Source: Bacteroidales bacterium
Lineage (GTDB): Bacteria; Bacteroidota; Bacteroidia; Bacteroidales; UBA932
Length of the DNA stretch: 64,000 nucleotides
Direction of reading: 5' to 3'
Assembly: GCA_017513445.1 (NCBI GenBank)
Contig: JAFXFS010000016.1
Location: forward strand, 62,001 to 126,000
Shown piece after piece: positions 53,203-64,000 of this stretch (positions are counted from its first letter, which is position 1; each line of letters starts with the position of its first letter). The notes beneath the pieces were generated by a model. It searched no databases, had not been told where the DNA came from, and saw only the letters and a program-made list of their open reading frames with translations. The position numbers and the translations under genes are program-made.

Positions 53203-54420
53203 TTAATTATCTAATTCTATCCAACCTGCATCGACAAGAATTGAATCTACTTTTGTAACATTTTGCCATCTGTCATAATCATTACGATTAGAGAAGATAA
53301 GGAGCAGACATTCAGATTCAGGATAGCGACCTGCATAAATTTGAAATCCTCCATTATCTCCTGTGTGATAGACTCTTTTGGTAAAATCTGGATTCTCCTC
53401 AATAAACCAGCCATAACCGTATGAGGTAAATGGTCTGTTCTGATAAGAACTGAAAGTAGAACCAGTCACTTTTATCTTTTCAGTATGAGCAAGTTGCAGA
53501 GTTTCCAGATCAATAATCAAAGAGTTACGAAGTGCTTTTTCCCATTTGGCAAATTGATGGGTAGATGTATAGATACCTCCATCTGCTTTTGTAGCGAAGA
53601 ATGTCTCTTCACCATAATCATATTCACGCCAACTTCCAATTACAGGGGCCTTCTCTTGCTCTCTTTTGGCAGCAGCTTGTGCCTCTGGAGTTCTATCTGA
53701 GTCGGCCGCTAAAGTTTCACTCTCGTCAACAGGAATATATCCGTGAGCCATATTTGGAATCTCTTTATCAGGAGAGAAGTAGAGTGTTTGGTCCATACCG
53801 GCAGGGAGATGTATATTTTCTCTCATATACTCCTCGAATGATTTTCCTGTAACTTGTTGAATAATACTATAACACAATTGGAAAGTAGGATTCATATATT
53901 GGTATTGTGTACCTGGCTCAAAATGAAGTTTCTCCAGATTTTCCATATAAAGAATACAATCTTCATCTGTCGCATAGAGCACAAACTCTCTATTGTCTCT
54001 CGGACGATAATCTCCAATTCCAGAGGTATGAGATAGGAGATGAGAGATTTTTATATCGTTATAGAATTCACCTTTGAAGTGTGGGAAATATTTTTTCACA
54101 GGATCATCAAGAGATATTTTTCCTTCATTAGCAAGTTTAAGCATTGCAACAGCTGTAAATTGTTTAGATACTGATGCTATATTGAAAAATGTATTGCCAT
54201 CAATCTTCTCCTTTGTGTTAAGATCAGCCAGACCAAAACCCTTGTCATACATAACTTTATCACCTTTCAATATCAATACCGCTGCACCTGGCTCATCGGC
54301 AGGATAGAGCTCTTGAAAGAATTGGTCAAGTCTATCTTGTGCAATTTTGTCTCTATTATCCATTGAACAGGAGTGTAATATTAGTGTTGATAAAACTATT
54401 GCAACTAAATATTTTCCCAT
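53203..54420 (-). CDS. Class C beta-lactamase-family serine hydrolase lipoprotein
   Basis: 405 residues from the ATG at 54420. The lipobox is LILHSC with Cys18. The SxxK active site is SVSK (83-86), the YxN pair is YMN (175-177), and the C-terminal HTGDNGGF provides the third motif (HTG in place of KTG). This is the serine beta-lactamase/D-Ala-D-Ala carboxypeptidase fold. Its membrane anchor and HTG motif fit a peptidase or esterase rather than an antibiotic-resistance enzyme, but the sequence cannot settle this. It heads the four-gene run ending in CotH 2. Confidence 0.85.
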   Translation of the reverse strand: MGKYLVAIVLSTLILHSCSMDNRDKIAQDRLDQFFQELYPADEPGAAVLILKGDKVMYDKGFGLADLNTKEKIDGNTFFNIASVSKQFTAVAMLKLANEGKISLDDPVKKYFPHFKGEFYNDIKISHLLSHTSGIGDYRPRDNREFVLYATDEDCILYMENLEKLHFEPGTQYQYMNPTFQLCYSIIQQVTGKSFEEYMRENIHLPAGMDQTLYFSPDKEIPNMAHGYIPVDESETLAADSDRTPEAQAAAKREQEKAPVIGSWREYDYGEETFFATKADGGIYTSTHQFAKWEKALRNSLIIDLETLQLAHTEKIKVTGSTFSSYQNRPFTSYGYGWFIEENPDFTKRVYHTGDNGGFQIYAGRYPESECLLLIFSNRNDYDRWQNVTKVDSILVDAGWIELDN

Positions 54421-54458
54421 AATAATCATTTTTGAGTTAATTTGTAAAAATAATTGAA

Positions 54459-54466
54459 TATTTTTG
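54459..54466 (+). promoter_or_regulatory. Putative -7 promoter element of mnmD
   Basis: TATTTTTG is an exact TAnnTTTG match. A TTTG lies upstream at 54441-54444, but the 14-base spacing is shorter than usual for the -33 element. Confidence 0.45.
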
Positions 54467-54496
54467 AATAGCAATAGGTTATAATCCGAAAGAGTA

Positions 54497-55210
54497 ATGA
54501 AACACCATATAATTACAAGTGCAGATGGATCAACTTCACTTCAGTTAGAGCAATTTGATGAGGCATATCACTCAATAAATGGAGCATTCACTGAAGCACA
54601 ACATATCTACATAGATAATTGTCTGGAAAAGCTCTCATCTATTGAGAATTTGACAATTTTTGATGTAGGATTTGGAAGTGCACTTAATGCAATATTATCA
54701 TTGGCTTGGCATATATCCAGAAGAGATGGAAGTGGAGATATTCTCTATTGTGGAATTGAGAAATATCCGATACAACTATCTGAAATTGAGCAATTTAACT
54801 ATTGTGATAAAATATCTGAATACTATAATATACCTCTGAATAAGTTAAGAGATTTATTTATTAAAATTCACCACTCTCCCTGGGAGGAGGTGTGCGAAAT
54901 ATCTACAAACTTTAAACTCATTAAGAATAGATGCGATATTGCAGATTTAAAGGATGAGTTCTACATAAATAGGATGATAAATGGGGGATTAGCTGCAATT
55001 TTCTACGACACATTTTCCCCAGCCACACAACCTGAATTATGGGCAGAGGAGATATTTGTAGAAATTGCTAACGGAACGCCAGAAGGGTCGATACTATCAA
55101 CATACTGCTGCAAAGGTATCGTCAAAGAGAGACTTCGCAAAGCAGGTTTTAATGTATCAAGAGTAGCAGGTCCTCCTGGTAAACGACACATCATTATGGC
55201 CGTAAAATAG
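54497..55210 (+). CDS. mnmD: tRNA 5-methylaminomethyl-2-thiouridine methyltransferase, MnmD type
   Basis: 237 residues. The opening TSADGSTSLQLEQFDEAYHS, GAFTEAQHIYI, the SAM motif FDVGFGSALNAI (about 54-65) and FYDTFSPATQPELWAEEIF (about 171-189) are those of MnmD, the methyltransferase half of MnmC. It completes the mnm5 modification at tRNA position 34. Here it stands alone, without the FAD oxidase domain, as in many Bacteroidota. The C-terminus ends in GPPGKRHIIMAVK. A promoter-like TATTTTTG lies upstream, and a cluster of palindromic repeats follows the stop. Confidence 0.92.
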   Translation: MKHHIITSADGSTSLQLEQFDEAYHSINGAFTEAQHIYIDNCLEKLSSIENLTIFDVGFGSALNAILSLAWHISRRDGSGDILYCGIEKYPIQLSEIEQFNYCDKISEYYNIPLNKLRDLFIKIHHSPWEEVCEISTNFKLIKNRCDIADLKDEFYINRMINGGLAAIFYDTFSPATQPELWAEEIFVEIANGTPEGSILSTYCCKGIVKERLRKAGFNVSRVAGPPGKRHIIMAVK

Positions 55211-55221
55211 CAAGCTTATTT

Positions 55222-55423
55222 GCAATCTATTACAACTCGTTATTGCTGGAGACACATCTGAACGTCATTGCTGGGCGCTAGCACGGCAATCTATTGAGCA
55301 GTAATACATTAGAAGCGTGAAACAGATTCCCGAGACAAGCTCGGGAATGACGGAAAATGTAACGTCATTGCTGGCAATGTACTCCTCTTACACGTCATTG
55401 CTGGGCTATATTACCCAGAAATG
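55222..55423. repeat. Palindromic repeat cluster II
   Basis: A decayed copy lies at 55222-55250. A full CGTCATTGC...GGCAATCTATTG element lies at 55263-55295. At 55324-55353 a perfect 9-base stem ATTCCCGAG/CTCGGGAAT encloses the loop ACAAG and ends ATGACG. At 55363-55379 there is an element reduced to CGTCATTGCTGGCAAT. At 55393-55423 there is a variant with stem CTGGG/CCCAG. The cluster fills most of the 231-base gap between mnmD and the convergent YARHG gene. Confidence 0.85.
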
Positions 55424-55441
55424 AAGTTATAGATGATCTGA

Positions 55442-56947
55442 TCAGTCATTGGTGGATGTTGGTCCCACTGGGCGATAATCCAAATCTGCATTATCGTAAT
55501 AAACTCTGGAATGTTGAAGTATTGATTCATCTACATCCAGGTTAAATTCACTTGAATAATGAATATCACAATTACTTAATGCTAAATCATATAACTCAAT
55601 GAAAAGGTGTGAACCATTCTGTGTAAATCGACAACTATCAAAATGGATACCACGAGTGCTATAATCTGCAACCACAGCTCCATTGTTGCGATAAAAGTCT
55701 GAATGGAAGAATTTTGCAGAATTAACACTATTCAAGACCATTATACCGTGAGAGCAATCTCTTATAATCGATGAGTCCATAATCAAATTTGTTACATTGT
55801 AGGCCTCAATACCCCAAGTTCCACAACCGAAAAGATCGCAATTTAAGATATTGACATCTTTACAATTTCTCAATGAGATAACTGAACCTATACAATTGCC
55901 TGTTTCAGTGTGTCCGACTGTAAGATTTTGGATAGTTATATTCTCACATTTCAAAAAATTAAGAGTTACAGCATAACGTGGATCCACAACGATTGAAGAT
56001 GGGTACTCTCCAACAATTTTAAGATTATTAATACCAATCATCGTAAGTTGTCTTCCATCAAAAACCTCTTCACTCAAAATTGTATTAGGATGGTAAAAGA
56101 AACTATTATCCACATAATCAGCAAAACCTATATTGCAATCTCTTAGGATATTAGGCATATTAAGTAAATTAGAGAAGTTTAGATGTGTATTCTCCTTGAT
56201 GACAATTGTCCTGTTGCTACCCAAAGATGATAAGAATTCATACTCATTACTTACTTCAATAATCTGCTCCTGTTCAGGAGAATTCAAAGATTTAAATTTC
56301 TCTTCACTCTGAATCAGAGCAATATTTGCCTGTTCAATTATCGATAGCTGGATAGTACTGTTATCTTCTACAGGTGAATACCAAGAGTAGTTTTCAAAGT
56401 ACTCTTTTAATTCTCTATTTGAGAAATTGTAACCATTTCTGGCATAAATTTCATTTCGCATAAGTGCCAGAGTTTGAACATCATAATTATCAAAATAGTG
56501 AATATTCAATAGACAATCTGATGTTATACCGTCAGGTGGATATTTCTCGATATCTCGTTGAAATTTAACATTATGTTCCAATGAATCAGGTGTTAAATAC
56601 ATTAACCAAACCGGTTCATTCTTATCATTGAAGAACAATAGAAAGTACATCCCTTCCTGACGAATATATTGAACTTCCCAATCCGGCTCTACGCGAAGTA
56701 TCCTCTTCAAAAGTTGGGGATCATCATAATCAATAGTATAGAAACCCTCTTTTTCAGGATTGCGTGTCATAGTAAACTGATAGTCATCCCTATATTCCGA
56801 TTTACCCTGCATATATACAGCATCGCCATCTACAGTAGCTCTGTAAAGCACTTCACCATCAAACCAAGTACTATTATTCTGAATTCTCTGCGCCTGTAAG
56901 TTGAGAGATAAAAGTGTTATTGAAAGAATTAATATTAGTCGTTTCAT
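55442..56947 (-). CDS. Secreted YARHG-domain and right-handed beta-helix protein
   Basis: 501 residues. A signal peptide (MKRLILILSITLLSLNLQA) is followed by an uncharacterised beta region to about 155. A YARHG domain (about 160-215) contains LMRNEIYARNGYNFSNRELKEYF. A parallel beta-helix follows (from about 245) with strand-turn repeats such as ITIQNLTVGHTETGN, CKDVNILNCDLFGCGTWGIEAYNVTNL and SSIIRDCSHGIMVLNSVNSAKF. The helix is of the pectate-lyase-like type, but no clear catalytic residues could be assigned. YARHG is an extracellular domain of unknown function, possibly for binding cell-wall or glycan. The combination suggests carbohydrate binding or cleavage. Confidence 0.82.
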   Translation of the reverse strand: MKRLILILSITLLSLNLQAQRIQNNSTWFDGEVLYRATVDGDAVYMQGKSEYRDDYQFTMTRNPEKEGFYTIDYDDPQLLKRILRVEPDWEVQYIRQEGMYFLLFFNDKNEPVWLMYLTPDSLEHNVKFQRDIEKYPPDGITSDCLLNIHYFDNYDVQTLALMRNEIYARNGYNFSNRELKEYFENYSWYSPVEDNSTIQLSIIEQANIALIQSEEKFKSLNSPEQEQIIEVSNEYEFLSSLGSNRTIVIKENTHLNFSNLLNMPNILRDCNIGFADYVDNSFFYHPNTILSEEVFDGRQLTMIGINNLKIVGEYPSSIVVDPRYAVTLNFLKCENITIQNLTVGHTETGNCIGSVISLRNCKDVNILNCDLFGCGTWGIEAYNVTNLIMDSSIIRDCSHGIMVLNSVNSAKFFHSDFYRNNGAVVADYSTRGIHFDSCRFTQNGSHLFIELYDLALSNCDIHYSSEFNLDVDESILQHSRVYYDNADLDYRPVGPTSTND

Positions 56948-57009
56948 AGAATTAATTTGAATTTAGAGTTTAAAAATAATCATTAAATTTCAAAGTGACA
57001 ATAATTTAT

Positions 57010-57017
57010 TAACTTTG
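57010..57017 (+). promoter_or_regulatory. Putative -7 promoter element of the hydrolase-thioesterase-galM-GH2 run
   Basis: TAACTTTG matches TAnnTTTG exactly and ends 28 bases before the ATG at 57046. Confidence 0.5.
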
Positions 57018-57045
57018 TAGTATTAAGGATAAGTTATTATTTAAT

Positions 57046-58455
57046 ATGAAAAGAGTTTTAACACTGTTTTTGTTATCACTTACTGCCATATCTTTAATGG
57101 GACAGGAAACTGAGAATAATCAAGTAGTTCTGCTTGAAAAAGAGTTCGATAAGATTGATGGAAGTTGGTCAGGAAAGTTAAGTATGGGTATCAATTCATT
57201 AGGACTATGCTTTAATATAATTAATGAATCAGATAAAACAATTTGTACTTTGGATGTACCTGAGCAGGGAGGTGTTGGCATACCTACAGAACTGGTTATC
57301 TTAACAGATAAGGAGATAGAGATCTATGTTCCCACTTTGGGATTAAAATACAAAGGATTTAGAAAATCATCTGACATAATAGAGGGAACATTCTCTCAAC
57401 ACGGAATAGAACTCCCATTGATTCTCAATCCTGGAAAATTAAAAGCAAACAGACCACAAACTCCTAAGAAACCATACCTATACAGGAGTGAAGAGGTAAC
57501 CTTCTATAATGAAGCAGAGGGTGCTACACTCAAAGGAACGCTTACTTATCCAATGTTAGAGTATAGATATGCCAAAGGGAGCATTCCTGTAGTTGTTATG
57601 GTTACGGGAAGTGGTGGACAAAATAGAGATGAAGAGCTATTTGATCATAAACCATTTCTGGTAATTGCCGACTACCTTGCGAAATGTGGAATTGCATCAC
57701 TAAGATATGATGACAGAGGAGTTGGAGAATCCACTGGACCTACTTATAATATGACAACACTAAATATTAAATCTGATGCAGAGGCAGCAGTTAACTACTT
57801 GAAAAGTCTTAATGAGTTTGGTAAAGTTGGTGTTTTAGGTCATAGTGAAGGTGGAACAATAGCATTTATGTTGGGTGGTGATAATTGTGTTGATTTTATT
57901 GTATCACTTGCTGGAGCTGCAGTCAAAGGAATTGATATTCTTGTAGATCAGAATAGAGTACAACTTGAACAGAGAGGATTGAATAAAGATCTTGCGAATA
58001 GTCACAGCACTGTCCTGAGGGCAATATTCGAAGATCGTATAAACAAAGTACAAGTGACTGATAATGAGAAATATATCAGTGAAATTTGTGCAAAGAATTC
58101 AATAGTTCTACCAACAGAGATTCAGTCATCATTGAGCAATTTCATAACATTTGGTGGGATATGGCTTGATTGGTTTTTGGCATACGACCCTGCTGAAGCT
58201 ATTAAGAAGATTAAAGTTCCCGTAATGGCCATTAATGGAGATTTAGATCTTCAGGTTATCAGCAAAAGTAACCTCAAAGTTTTGGAAGATAATTTAGAAC
58301 CAAATAGTAAAAATCTTATAAAAGAGTATCCATCATTGAACCATCTCTTCCAACATTGTAACTATGCTGATGCGTTGAACTATTGGAAGAATGAGGAGAC
58401 AATATCTCCTGAGGTATTGAAAGATATTGCAAATTGGATCAACTCAATTAAATAA
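57046..58455 (+). CDS. Secreted alpha/beta hydrolase
   Basis: 469 residues. A signal peptide (MKRVLTLFLLSLTAISLMG) is followed by a beta-rich N-terminal domain of about 130 residues. The hydrolase core starts ATLKGTLTYP, then VVMVTGSGGQNRDEE as oxyanion strand and YDDRGVGES. The nucleophile elbow is GHSEGG, then the acid in MAINGDLDLQV and the catalytic His in SLNHLFQH. The fold is an esterase/peptidase of the BAAT or dienelactone type. The natural substrate is unknown, but export suggests ester or peptide cleavage in the periplasm. The thioesterase gene follows the stop by only 4 bases. Confidence 0.87.
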   Translation: MKRVLTLFLLSLTAISLMGQETENNQVVLLEKEFDKIDGSWSGKLSMGINSLGLCFNIINESDKTICTLDVPEQGGVGIPTELVILTDKEIEIYVPTLGLKYKGFRKSSDIIEGTFSQHGIELPLILNPGKLKANRPQTPKKPYLYRSEEVTFYNEAEGATLKGTLTYPMLEYRYAKGSIPVVVMVTGSGGQNRDEELFDHKPFLVIADYLAKCGIASLRYDDRGVGESTGPTYNMTTLNIKSDAEAAVNYLKSLNEFGKVGVLGHSEGGTIAFMLGGDNCVDFIVSLAGAAVKGIDILVDQNRVQLEQRGLNKDLANSHSTVLRAIFEDRINKVQVTDNEKYISEICAKNSIVLPTEIQSSLSNFITFGGIWLDWFLAYDPAEAIKKIKVPVMAINGDLDLQVISKSNLKVLEDNLEPNSKNLIKEYPSLNHLFQHCNYADALNYWKNEETISPEVLKDIANWINSIK

Positions 58456-58459
58456 TCGT

Positions 58460-58933
58460 ATGAATAAAATAAAGAATCCATATAAAGGTTTTGAAGATCA
58501 GGGATACAACTGTTTTGCCTGTTGCCCAAGCAATCCGTACGGACTAAAAATGGAGTTTTATGAAGATGGAGATTATGTAGTCTCTATCTGGAATTCATCC
58601 GATAACTATCAAGGTTGGCTAAAAACTCTTCACGGAGGAATACAGGCAACACTTATGGATGAGTTAGGCGGATGGTTAGTAAACAGAAAGCTACAGGTGG
58701 CAGGTATGACAACTGACCTCAAAATGAGATATCGTCGCCCTGTACCTACCGGGGATAATGTCAAAATTGAACTTAGAGGGCAAATCAAGGAGTTCAAACG
58801 CAATTTTGCCTTCATAGAGGTAACACTTTCTCATAATGGAGAAATCTGTTCTATCTGTGAAATGAGATATTTTTGTTTCTCAAAAGAGAAATCAGAAAGT
58901 GATTTCGGCTTTACAGGATGCGAACTGGAATAA
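58460..58933 (+). CDS. Hotdog-fold thioesterase (PaaI-like)
   Basis: 157 residues from the ATG at 58460. A hotdog helix with LKTLHGGIQATLMDELGGWL and strand TTDLKMRYRRPVPTGDNVKIE fits PaaI/YbgC acyl-CoA thioesterases. CFACCPSNPYGLKMEF near residue 17 is a Cys-rich segment seen in part of the family. The frame is open 11 codons further upstream, inside the preceding hydrolase gene. The start at 58460 lies just after its stop. It should hydrolyse an acyl-CoA in the cytoplasm, and its link to the neighbouring sugar genes is not obvious. Confidence 0.83.
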   Translation: MNKIKNPYKGFEDQGYNCFACCPSNPYGLKMEFYEDGDYVVSIWNSSDNYQGWLKTLHGGIQATLMDELGGWLVNRKLQVAGMTTDLKMRYRRPVPTGDNVKIELRGQIKEFKRNFAFIEVTLSHNGEICSICEMRYFCFSKEKSESDFGFTGCELE

Positions 58934-58952
58934 ACAAAATAATTATAGATAT

Positions 58953-60074
58953 ATGAAAAAACTAATTGTTATGGCTTTAGCAACAACACTTATGGCATCG
59001 TGCGTTAAAAACGATGCACCAGCACTTTTCCCAAAAGAGAATTTTGAAACTACAGTTGATGGCAAAGAGGTCTCTCTGTACACACTAAAAGCTGGTGATA
59101 TTACTATGCAAGTGACCAATTTCGGTGGTCGCGTTGTGGCCCTATGGACACCGGACAGAGATGGCAAATTAGAGGATATTGTATTGGGTTACAATAATAT
59201 AGAGAACTATGTCAATAATCCAGGAGAGAGATTCCTTGGTGCAGTTGTAGGACCTTATGCAAACAGAATAGCCGATGGCACATACACTATCGGAGAAGAG
59301 GTTTATAATTTTCCAAAAAACAATAATGGTCAAACACTTCACGGTGGTTTGAAAGGTCTTGATATGGTTGTTTGGGATGTAAAATCTGTAAATGAAAATT
59401 CAATAGAACTATTCTATCTTCGTCCTGACGGACAAGATGGGATGCCTGGAAACCTCTCAATAACAATGACTTATACTCTTACTCCTGAAAATGAGTTTAA
59501 GGTAGATTATTCAGCAACTACAGATAAGGCGACTCACGTGAATATCTCTCACCACTCATTCTTTAACCTAAAGGGAGAGGGTAATGGTACAATTGAAGAT
59601 TTGGAGATGGTTATCAATGCATCTGCAACTACACCTGTAAATGAGGTACTTATTCCATCAGGCGAAATTGCTGATGTTACCGGCACTCCTTTTGATTTCC
59701 GTGAGCCACATCTTATTGGAGAGAGGATAAATGCTGATAATGAGCAACTTAACTTCGGCAAAGGTTATGACCATAACTGGGTGCTTGACCGTAAGGGAGA
59801 TGGAGTAGAATTTGCTGCTTCCGTTTATGAAGCTAATTCAGGTAGATTTATGTCAGTTTATACAGATCAACCGGGTATGCAGTTCTATAGTGGAAACTTC
59901 TTTGATGGAACAACCAAAGGAAAGTATGATAGAGAACTTCGCTTCCGTGAATCAATTGCACTTGAGACTCAAAAATTCCCAGACACACCTCACCATAATA
60001 ATTTCCCTTCTACATTATTGAATCCTGGAGATACTTACACTCATATCTGTATCTACAAATTTGAAGTAAAATAA
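58953..60074 (+). CDS. galM: Aldose 1-epimerase (mutarotase) lipoprotein
   Basis: 373 residues from the ATG at 58953. The lipobox is LMASC near residue 15. The galactose-mutarotase fold has TMQVTNFGGRVVALWTPDR, VGPYANRIADGTY, QTLHGGLKGLDMVVWDV, NISHHSFFNLKG with the catalytic His, and YDHNWVLDRKG. The catalytic Glu lies near the C-terminus (LRFRESIALETQKFPD). As a lipoprotein it acts outside the cytoplasm, interconverting anomers released by the next gene. It is separated from the GH2 beta-galactosidase by nine bases, so the two form a galactoside module. Confidence 0.93.
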   Translation: MKKLIVMALATTLMASCVKNDAPALFPKENFETTVDGKEVSLYTLKAGDITMQVTNFGGRVVALWTPDRDGKLEDIVLGYNNIENYVNNPGERFLGAVVGPYANRIADGTYTIGEEVYNFPKNNNGQTLHGGLKGLDMVVWDVKSVNENSIELFYLRPDGQDGMPGNLSITMTYTLTPENEFKVDYSATTDKATHVNISHHSFFNLKGEGNGTIEDLEMVINASATTPVNEVLIPSGEIADVTGTPFDFREPHLIGERINADNEQLNFGKGYDHNWVLDRKGDGVEFAASVYEANSGRFMSVYTDQPGMQFYSGNFFDGTTKGKYDRELRFRESIALETQKFPDTPHHNNFPSTLLNPGDTYTHICIYKFEVK

Positions 60075-63218
<3,144 letters not shown>

Positions 63219-63224
63219 GAATGG

Positions 63225-63371
63225 TAGATTGCCGGGCTCACGCCCGGCAATGACGTTTTGATTTTGTCATTCCTGCGACGCCAGTCGCGGGAATCTATTC
63301 CATTCGTCATTCCCGAGTTTACTCGGTAGTTTATCTTATTCGTCATTCCCGAACTTGTTTCGGGAATCTGT
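63225..63371. repeat. Palindromic repeat cluster III
   Basis: Four elements stand in series. 63225-63255 has a perfect 10-base stem ATTGCCGGGC/GCCCGGCAAT. 63266-63300 reads GTCATTCCTGCGAC...GTCGCGGGAATCTATTCC. 63305-63335 has a stem CCGAG/CTCGG. 63341-63371 has CGTCATTCCCGAA...TTCGGGAATCTGT. They lie between the GH2 gene and the convergent oxidoreductase gene and share end sequences with clusters I and II. Confidence 0.85.
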
Positions 63372-63471
63372 TTACACTTATAATTATCGAATAAATAGAT
63401 TGACCATTTTGAAAGCCATTAGAAGGAATATCAATCATATTTCAAAGCTGTTTTTGTTATAACTACCTGAT

Positions 63472-64000
63472 TTAGAAATCTTTACACAAATTCAACCCAC
63501 TTTCGATTGCAAGAGATATTTTATCTTCAATCTCTTCCGGAGAGCTGTAATCCAAATTCTGTGCAGAGATGGTTACTATCTCACCAAGTCCCCAAAGGAA
63601 ACTGAGTGCTTTGAGGTATGGTGTTGCCTGCTCCAAAGGATCACCAGTGGATATGTTCATACCACGAGTAGTGATATAGAGAAGTTTTTGACATCTACAC
63701 AAGCCATAACAAGTTTTGTCATCACTATTGAAAGTGACTCCAAAAAGGGAAAGATTCTCTATAAACAATTTGAGAATTGCAGGGAAACTCATATCCCAAA
63801 ATGGGGCAGCAATAACTATTCGATCAGCTGCTGCAACCTTTTTTGCAAGATCTACAAAATGTTCAGGCACAATGCCATTATTTCTATCTTGAAGTGTTTT
63901 TGAGTCAACTGCCGGATAAGATGCACCTTCCAAAGCAATTCGTTCAACCTCATATCTCTTTGATAATTCTGCAATTATCGGAGTAGCAATCCTTTTTGTG
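63472..64000 (-). CDS. Flavodoxin-fold NAD(P)H-dependent oxidoreductase, N-terminus beyond window end
   Basis: The frame stays open to the right edge. The first visible residues are TKRIATPIIAELSKRYEVERI. The visible 176 residues include VIAAPFWDMSFPAILKLFIENLSLFGVTF, the FMN-site strand and loop of the NQO/AcpD (azoreductase) type, and LLYITTRGMNISTGD. The enzyme probably reduces quinones or azo compounds using FMN. The N-terminal phosphate-binding loop is not in the window, so the subgroup is uncertain. The gene is transcribed towards repeat cluster III. Confidence 0.82.
   Translation of the reverse strand, partial: TKRIATPIIAELSKRYEVERIALEGASYPAVDSKTLQDRNNGIVPEHFVDLAKKVAAADRIVIAAPFWDMSFPAILKLFIENLSLFGVTFNSDDKTCYGLCRCQKLLYITTRGMNISTGDPLEQATPYLKALSFLWGLGEIVTISAQNLDYSSPEEIEDKISLAIESGLNLCKDF

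Noticed and set aside
53203..54420. Antibiotic beta-lactamase
   Set aside because: The fold fits, but the HTG motif and lipoprotein anchor are shared by many peptidase and esterase relatives. Resistance cannot be claimed.
55222..55423. CRISPR array
   Set aside because: Repeats are palindromic, unequal in length, and have no regular unique spacers. No cas genes are present.

Overview
The window looks like chromosome from an anaerobic member of the Bacteroidales (phylum Bacteroidota). Supporting signs are the low G+C content, the near absence of Shine-Dalgarno sequences, repeated Bacteroidota-type -7 boxes (TAnnTTTG) before genes, many MKK-type signal peptides and SC lipoboxes, DUF4988/collagen-like lipoproteins, a diphosphate-dependent phosphofructokinase and the [FeFe]-hydrogenase maturase HydG. 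I cannot name the genus. No rRNA, tRNA, CRISPR array, prophage or insertion sequence was seen. Genes are packed tightly and no gene-free stretch exceeds 300 bases.

Layout. 1-968: 5' part of purL (minus). 1087-8081: folC, two tandem multi-domain DUF4988 surface lipoproteins, and rmuC with a TTG start. 8140-12455: carA-carB, in which the CarA subunit has lost its catalytic cysteine. 12530-13510: Na+/Ca2+ exchanger, preceded by a small direct duplication. 24038 down to 13530 (minus): a seven-gene run ligA-yihY-hydG-rel-lipoprotein-outer membrane protein-ispG with gaps of 3 bases or less, or overlaps. 24158-31623 (mostly plus): diphosphate-PFK, GH13 amylase, rfbB, HAD phosphatase (minus), DUF486 protein, acyl-CoA synthetase, nitroreductase, closed by a strong terminator. 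31697-33944 (minus): aquaporin and an M28 peptidase fused to an outer-membrane beta-barrel. 34063-35145: choloylglycine-hydrolase-like Ntn enzyme. 43748 down to 35142 (minus): glycerol-1-phosphate dehydrogenase, SGNH esterase with propeller, tricorn-like protease, unknown secreted protein, YeiH transporter, acetyltransferase. 43837-47306: methyltransferase (plus), then GH20 hexosaminidase and a DUF362 ferredoxin-type protein (minus). 47431-50502: two convergent CotH-type lipoproteins facing each other across a repeat cluster. 50510-54420 (minus): nucleoside kinase, ketopantoate-reductase-like enzyme, serine hydrolase. 54497-63218: mnmD, a YARHG/beta-helix protein (minus), then alpha/beta hydrolase, thioesterase, aldose epimerase and GH2 beta-galactosidase. 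63472-64000: start-less flavodoxin-fold oxidoreductase (minus).

How the genes fit together. Most of the content is core metabolism (purines, folate, pyrimidine/arginine precursor, isoprenoids, glycolysis, DNA ligation, stringent response) mixed with envelope proteins typical of a glycan-using gut or sludge Bacteroidales. The galM-GH2 pair suits galactoside breakdown, and GH20 and GH13 add hexosamine and alpha-glucan use. The points most worth attention are the glutaminase-dead CarA, the peptidase-barrel fusion, the tandem modular fibre-like lipoproteins, and a family of short palindromes (CGTCATT...AATCTAT) that share ends but carry different, internally complementary stems. These palindromes sit only in three convergent intergenic gaps.
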